Shown here: piece after piece, positions 62,804 through 64,000 of the stretch | Layout of the letters: each line of letters begins with the position of its first letter | Numbering within the stretch: position 1 is the first letter of the stretch | DNA from: Tropicimonas sp. IMCC34043 | GTDB lineage: Bacteria > Pseudomonadota > Alphaproteobacteria > Rhodobacterales > Rhodobacteraceae | Assembly: GCF_003390845.1 (NCBI RefSeq) | Contig: NZ_QMEK01000001.1 | Coordinates: forward strand, 496,001-560,000 | Reading direction: 5' to 3' | Length of the DNA stretch: 64,000 nucleotides | Made by a program: the position numbers and the translations under genes | The notes under the pieces: generated by a model | Databases searched by the model: none | What the model was told of the DNA's origin: nothing | The model's input: the letters and a program-made list of their open reading frames with translations, nothing else

Positions 62804-64000
62804 GCGGCCCGACCCTTGCCCTGACCGGCTTCGGGCTGATGCTGGTCGCGGTCTTCCTGCGCGTGCCGGTGGCCGTCGCGCTGGGGCTTGCCGGGTTCTT
62901 CGGCACCTGGCAGGTGACGGGAACGGCCGCGGCGCCGATGGCGCAGCTCAGGACGCTTGGCTACGAGACCTTCTCCAACGCCGGTCTGGCGGTTGTGCCG
63001 CTGTTTCTGATGATGGGCCAGATCGCCACCCGTACCGGCCTGTCGGCGGCGCTGTTCCGGGCGGCCTCGGACTGGCTTGGCCATCGCCGTGGCGGGATAG
63101 CGCTGGCCTCGGTCGGGGCCTGTGCCGGGTTCGGGGCGATCTGCGGCTCCTCGCTCGCGACCGCCTCGACCATGGGGCAGGTGGCGCTGCCCGAGATGCG
63201 CGCGCGCGGCTATTCGGATGCGCTGTCGACGGGCGTGCTGGCCGCGGGTGGCACGCTGGGCATCCTGATCCCGCCCTCGGTCATTCTGGTGATCTATGCG
63301 ATCCTGGCCGAGCAGAACATCGTCAAGATGTTCATGGCGGCGCTGGTGCCGGGGCTGCTGGCGGCGGCGGGATACATGCTGACCGTCGCGGTCTATGTCC
63401 GGCTGCGGCCTGAGGCCGCGCCGGCGGCCGAGCGGGTGCCGATCTCTGCTCGCTGGGGCAACCTCTGGGCGACCTGGCCGGCGCTCGCGATCTTCGGTCT
63501 GACCATTGGCGGCATTGCGTTCGACTGGAACTGGGCAAAGCCCGGGGGGCAGGCGCTGTTCACGCCGAACGAGGCGGCGGCTTTCGGGGCGACCGCAACG
63601 GCACTTTATGGCTTTGCCGTGGGGCGGCTGACCTTCTCGGGGCTGGGACAGGCATTTCTGGAGACCGCGAGGGCGACCGGCATGATCTTTGCCATCCTGC
63701 TTGGCGCCGAGGTCTTCAAGGGCTTTCTCGCGCTGACCCGCGCGCCTGACGCGCTGGCCGGATGGGTCACGGCGCAGGGCATCGCGCCGCTGCTTGTGCT
63801 GCTCGTCATCCTCGTCTTCTATCTGCTGCTCGGCTGCGCGATGGAAAGCCTGTCGATGATCCTGCTGACGGTGCCGATCTTTTTGCCGGTGATCGTGGCG
63901 CTCGATTTCGGAATGCCTGCGGACGACACCGCGATCTGGTTCGGGGTGCTGGCGCTGATCGCGGTCGAGGTCGGGCTGATCACCCCGCCGGTCGGATTGA
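62800..64000 (+). CDS. dctM: TRAP transporter large permease (DctM), 3' end outside window
   Basis: 400 codons are visible without a stop; the family is about 430 residues. GTG start at 62800 overlapping the dctQ stop. Family motifs: FLRVPVAVALGLAGFFGTW, VPLFLMMGQIATRTGL, GAICGSSLATASTMGQVALPEM, GTLGILIPPSVILVIYAILAEQ, and at the edge EVGLITPPVGL. It carries the transport path with about 11-12 helices. The periplasmic substrate-binding protein DctP is not upstream and is probably encoded beyond the window edge, or elsewhere. Confidence 0.93.
   Translation, partial: MSGPTLALTGFGLMLVAVFLRVPVAVALGLAGFFGTWQVTGTAAAPMAQLRTLGYETFSNAGLAVVPLFLMMGQIATRTGLSAALFRAASDWLGHRRGGIALASVGACAGFGAICGSSLATASTMGQVALPEMRARGYSDALSTGVLAAGGTLGILIPPSVILVIYAILAEQNIVKMFMAALVPGLLAAAGYMLTVAVYVRLRPEAAPAAERVPISARWGNLWATWPALAIFGLTIGGIAFDWNWAKPGGQALFTPNEAAAFGATATALYGFAVGRLTFSGLGQAFLETARATGMIFAILLGAEVFKGFLALTRAPDALAGWVTAQGIAPLLVLLVILVFYLLLGCAMESLSMILLTVPIFLPVIVALDFGMPADDTAIWFGVLALIAVEVGLITPPVGL

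Overview
The window reads as ordinary chromosome of a high-GC alphaproteobacterium of the order Rhodobacterales (Rhodobacter/Paracoccus/Roseobacter type). Nearly all third codon positions are G or C. The gene set includes several families I know mainly from alphaproteobacteria: GapR (DUF2312), an NDUFA12-type complex I subunit, a DUF2155 protein, Usg, a J-domain protein in the CobS neighbourhood, a TIGR01244 phosphatase-like protein, a Na+/solute-symporter histidine kinase and a TRAP transporter. I see no rRNA, tRNA, CRISPR array, prophage, integrase or insertion sequence. This assignment rests on gene content and protein motifs only.

Layout. 1-8.2 kb: partial rpsD, cobS, an interrupting cassette (4-TM protein, OmpA-domain membrane protein, unknown 294-aa protein), J-domain gene, bolA, a DUF4177 protein, gatB. 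8.4-19.5 kb: lytic transglycosylase lipoprotein, an lrp-lysE operon, acyltransferase, a glycerophosphodiesterase with a VPLPA-type C-terminal sorting tail, pepN, an outer-membrane barrel protein, an MscS channel, then rsfS-rlmH. 20-27.3 kb: gpmI, ctpA, rppH, a C-terminally shortened dnaE2 and two very small ORFs. 27.5-37.5 kb: smc, ppx/gppA, rlmE and an RND efflux pair. 37.5-44.4 kb: an NmrA-type reductase; NDUFA12-mlaD-DUF2155 running into the opposing accB-accC...aat genes; an orphan Tat-exported binding protein. 44.5-50.8 kb: an XRE/ScfR-type regulator with a likely operator, then response regulator - small membrane protein - symporter/histidine kinase, followed by a SpoA (FliM/FliN-like) protein. 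50.8-64 kb: small regulators (DksA-like, GapR), gluQ with a membrane cNMP-domain gene, trmFO, gyrA, usg, dsbB-yqaA, a zinc protease, and a flavin monooxygenase leading into a TRAP transporter cut by the window edge.

Functional themes are housekeeping: ribosome assembly and RNA modification (rpsD, rsfS, rlmH, rlmE, trmFO, gatB, gluQ), chromosome topology and segregation (gyrA, smc, gapR), fatty-acid synthesis (accBC) and envelope maintenance (mlaD, ctpA, dsbB, RND pump). A recurrent intergenic element (GC-rich stem, then TATTT and an AAGAAG-type tail) occurs six times at gene ends and looks like the local transcription-terminator family. I did not find a clear new defence or biosynthetic system. 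The most unusual items are the cassette splitting the J-domain gene from cobS, the symporter-kinase cassette next to a SpoA protein, the VPLPA tail, the shortened DnaE2, and an upstream 19-codon ORF overlapping rsfS.
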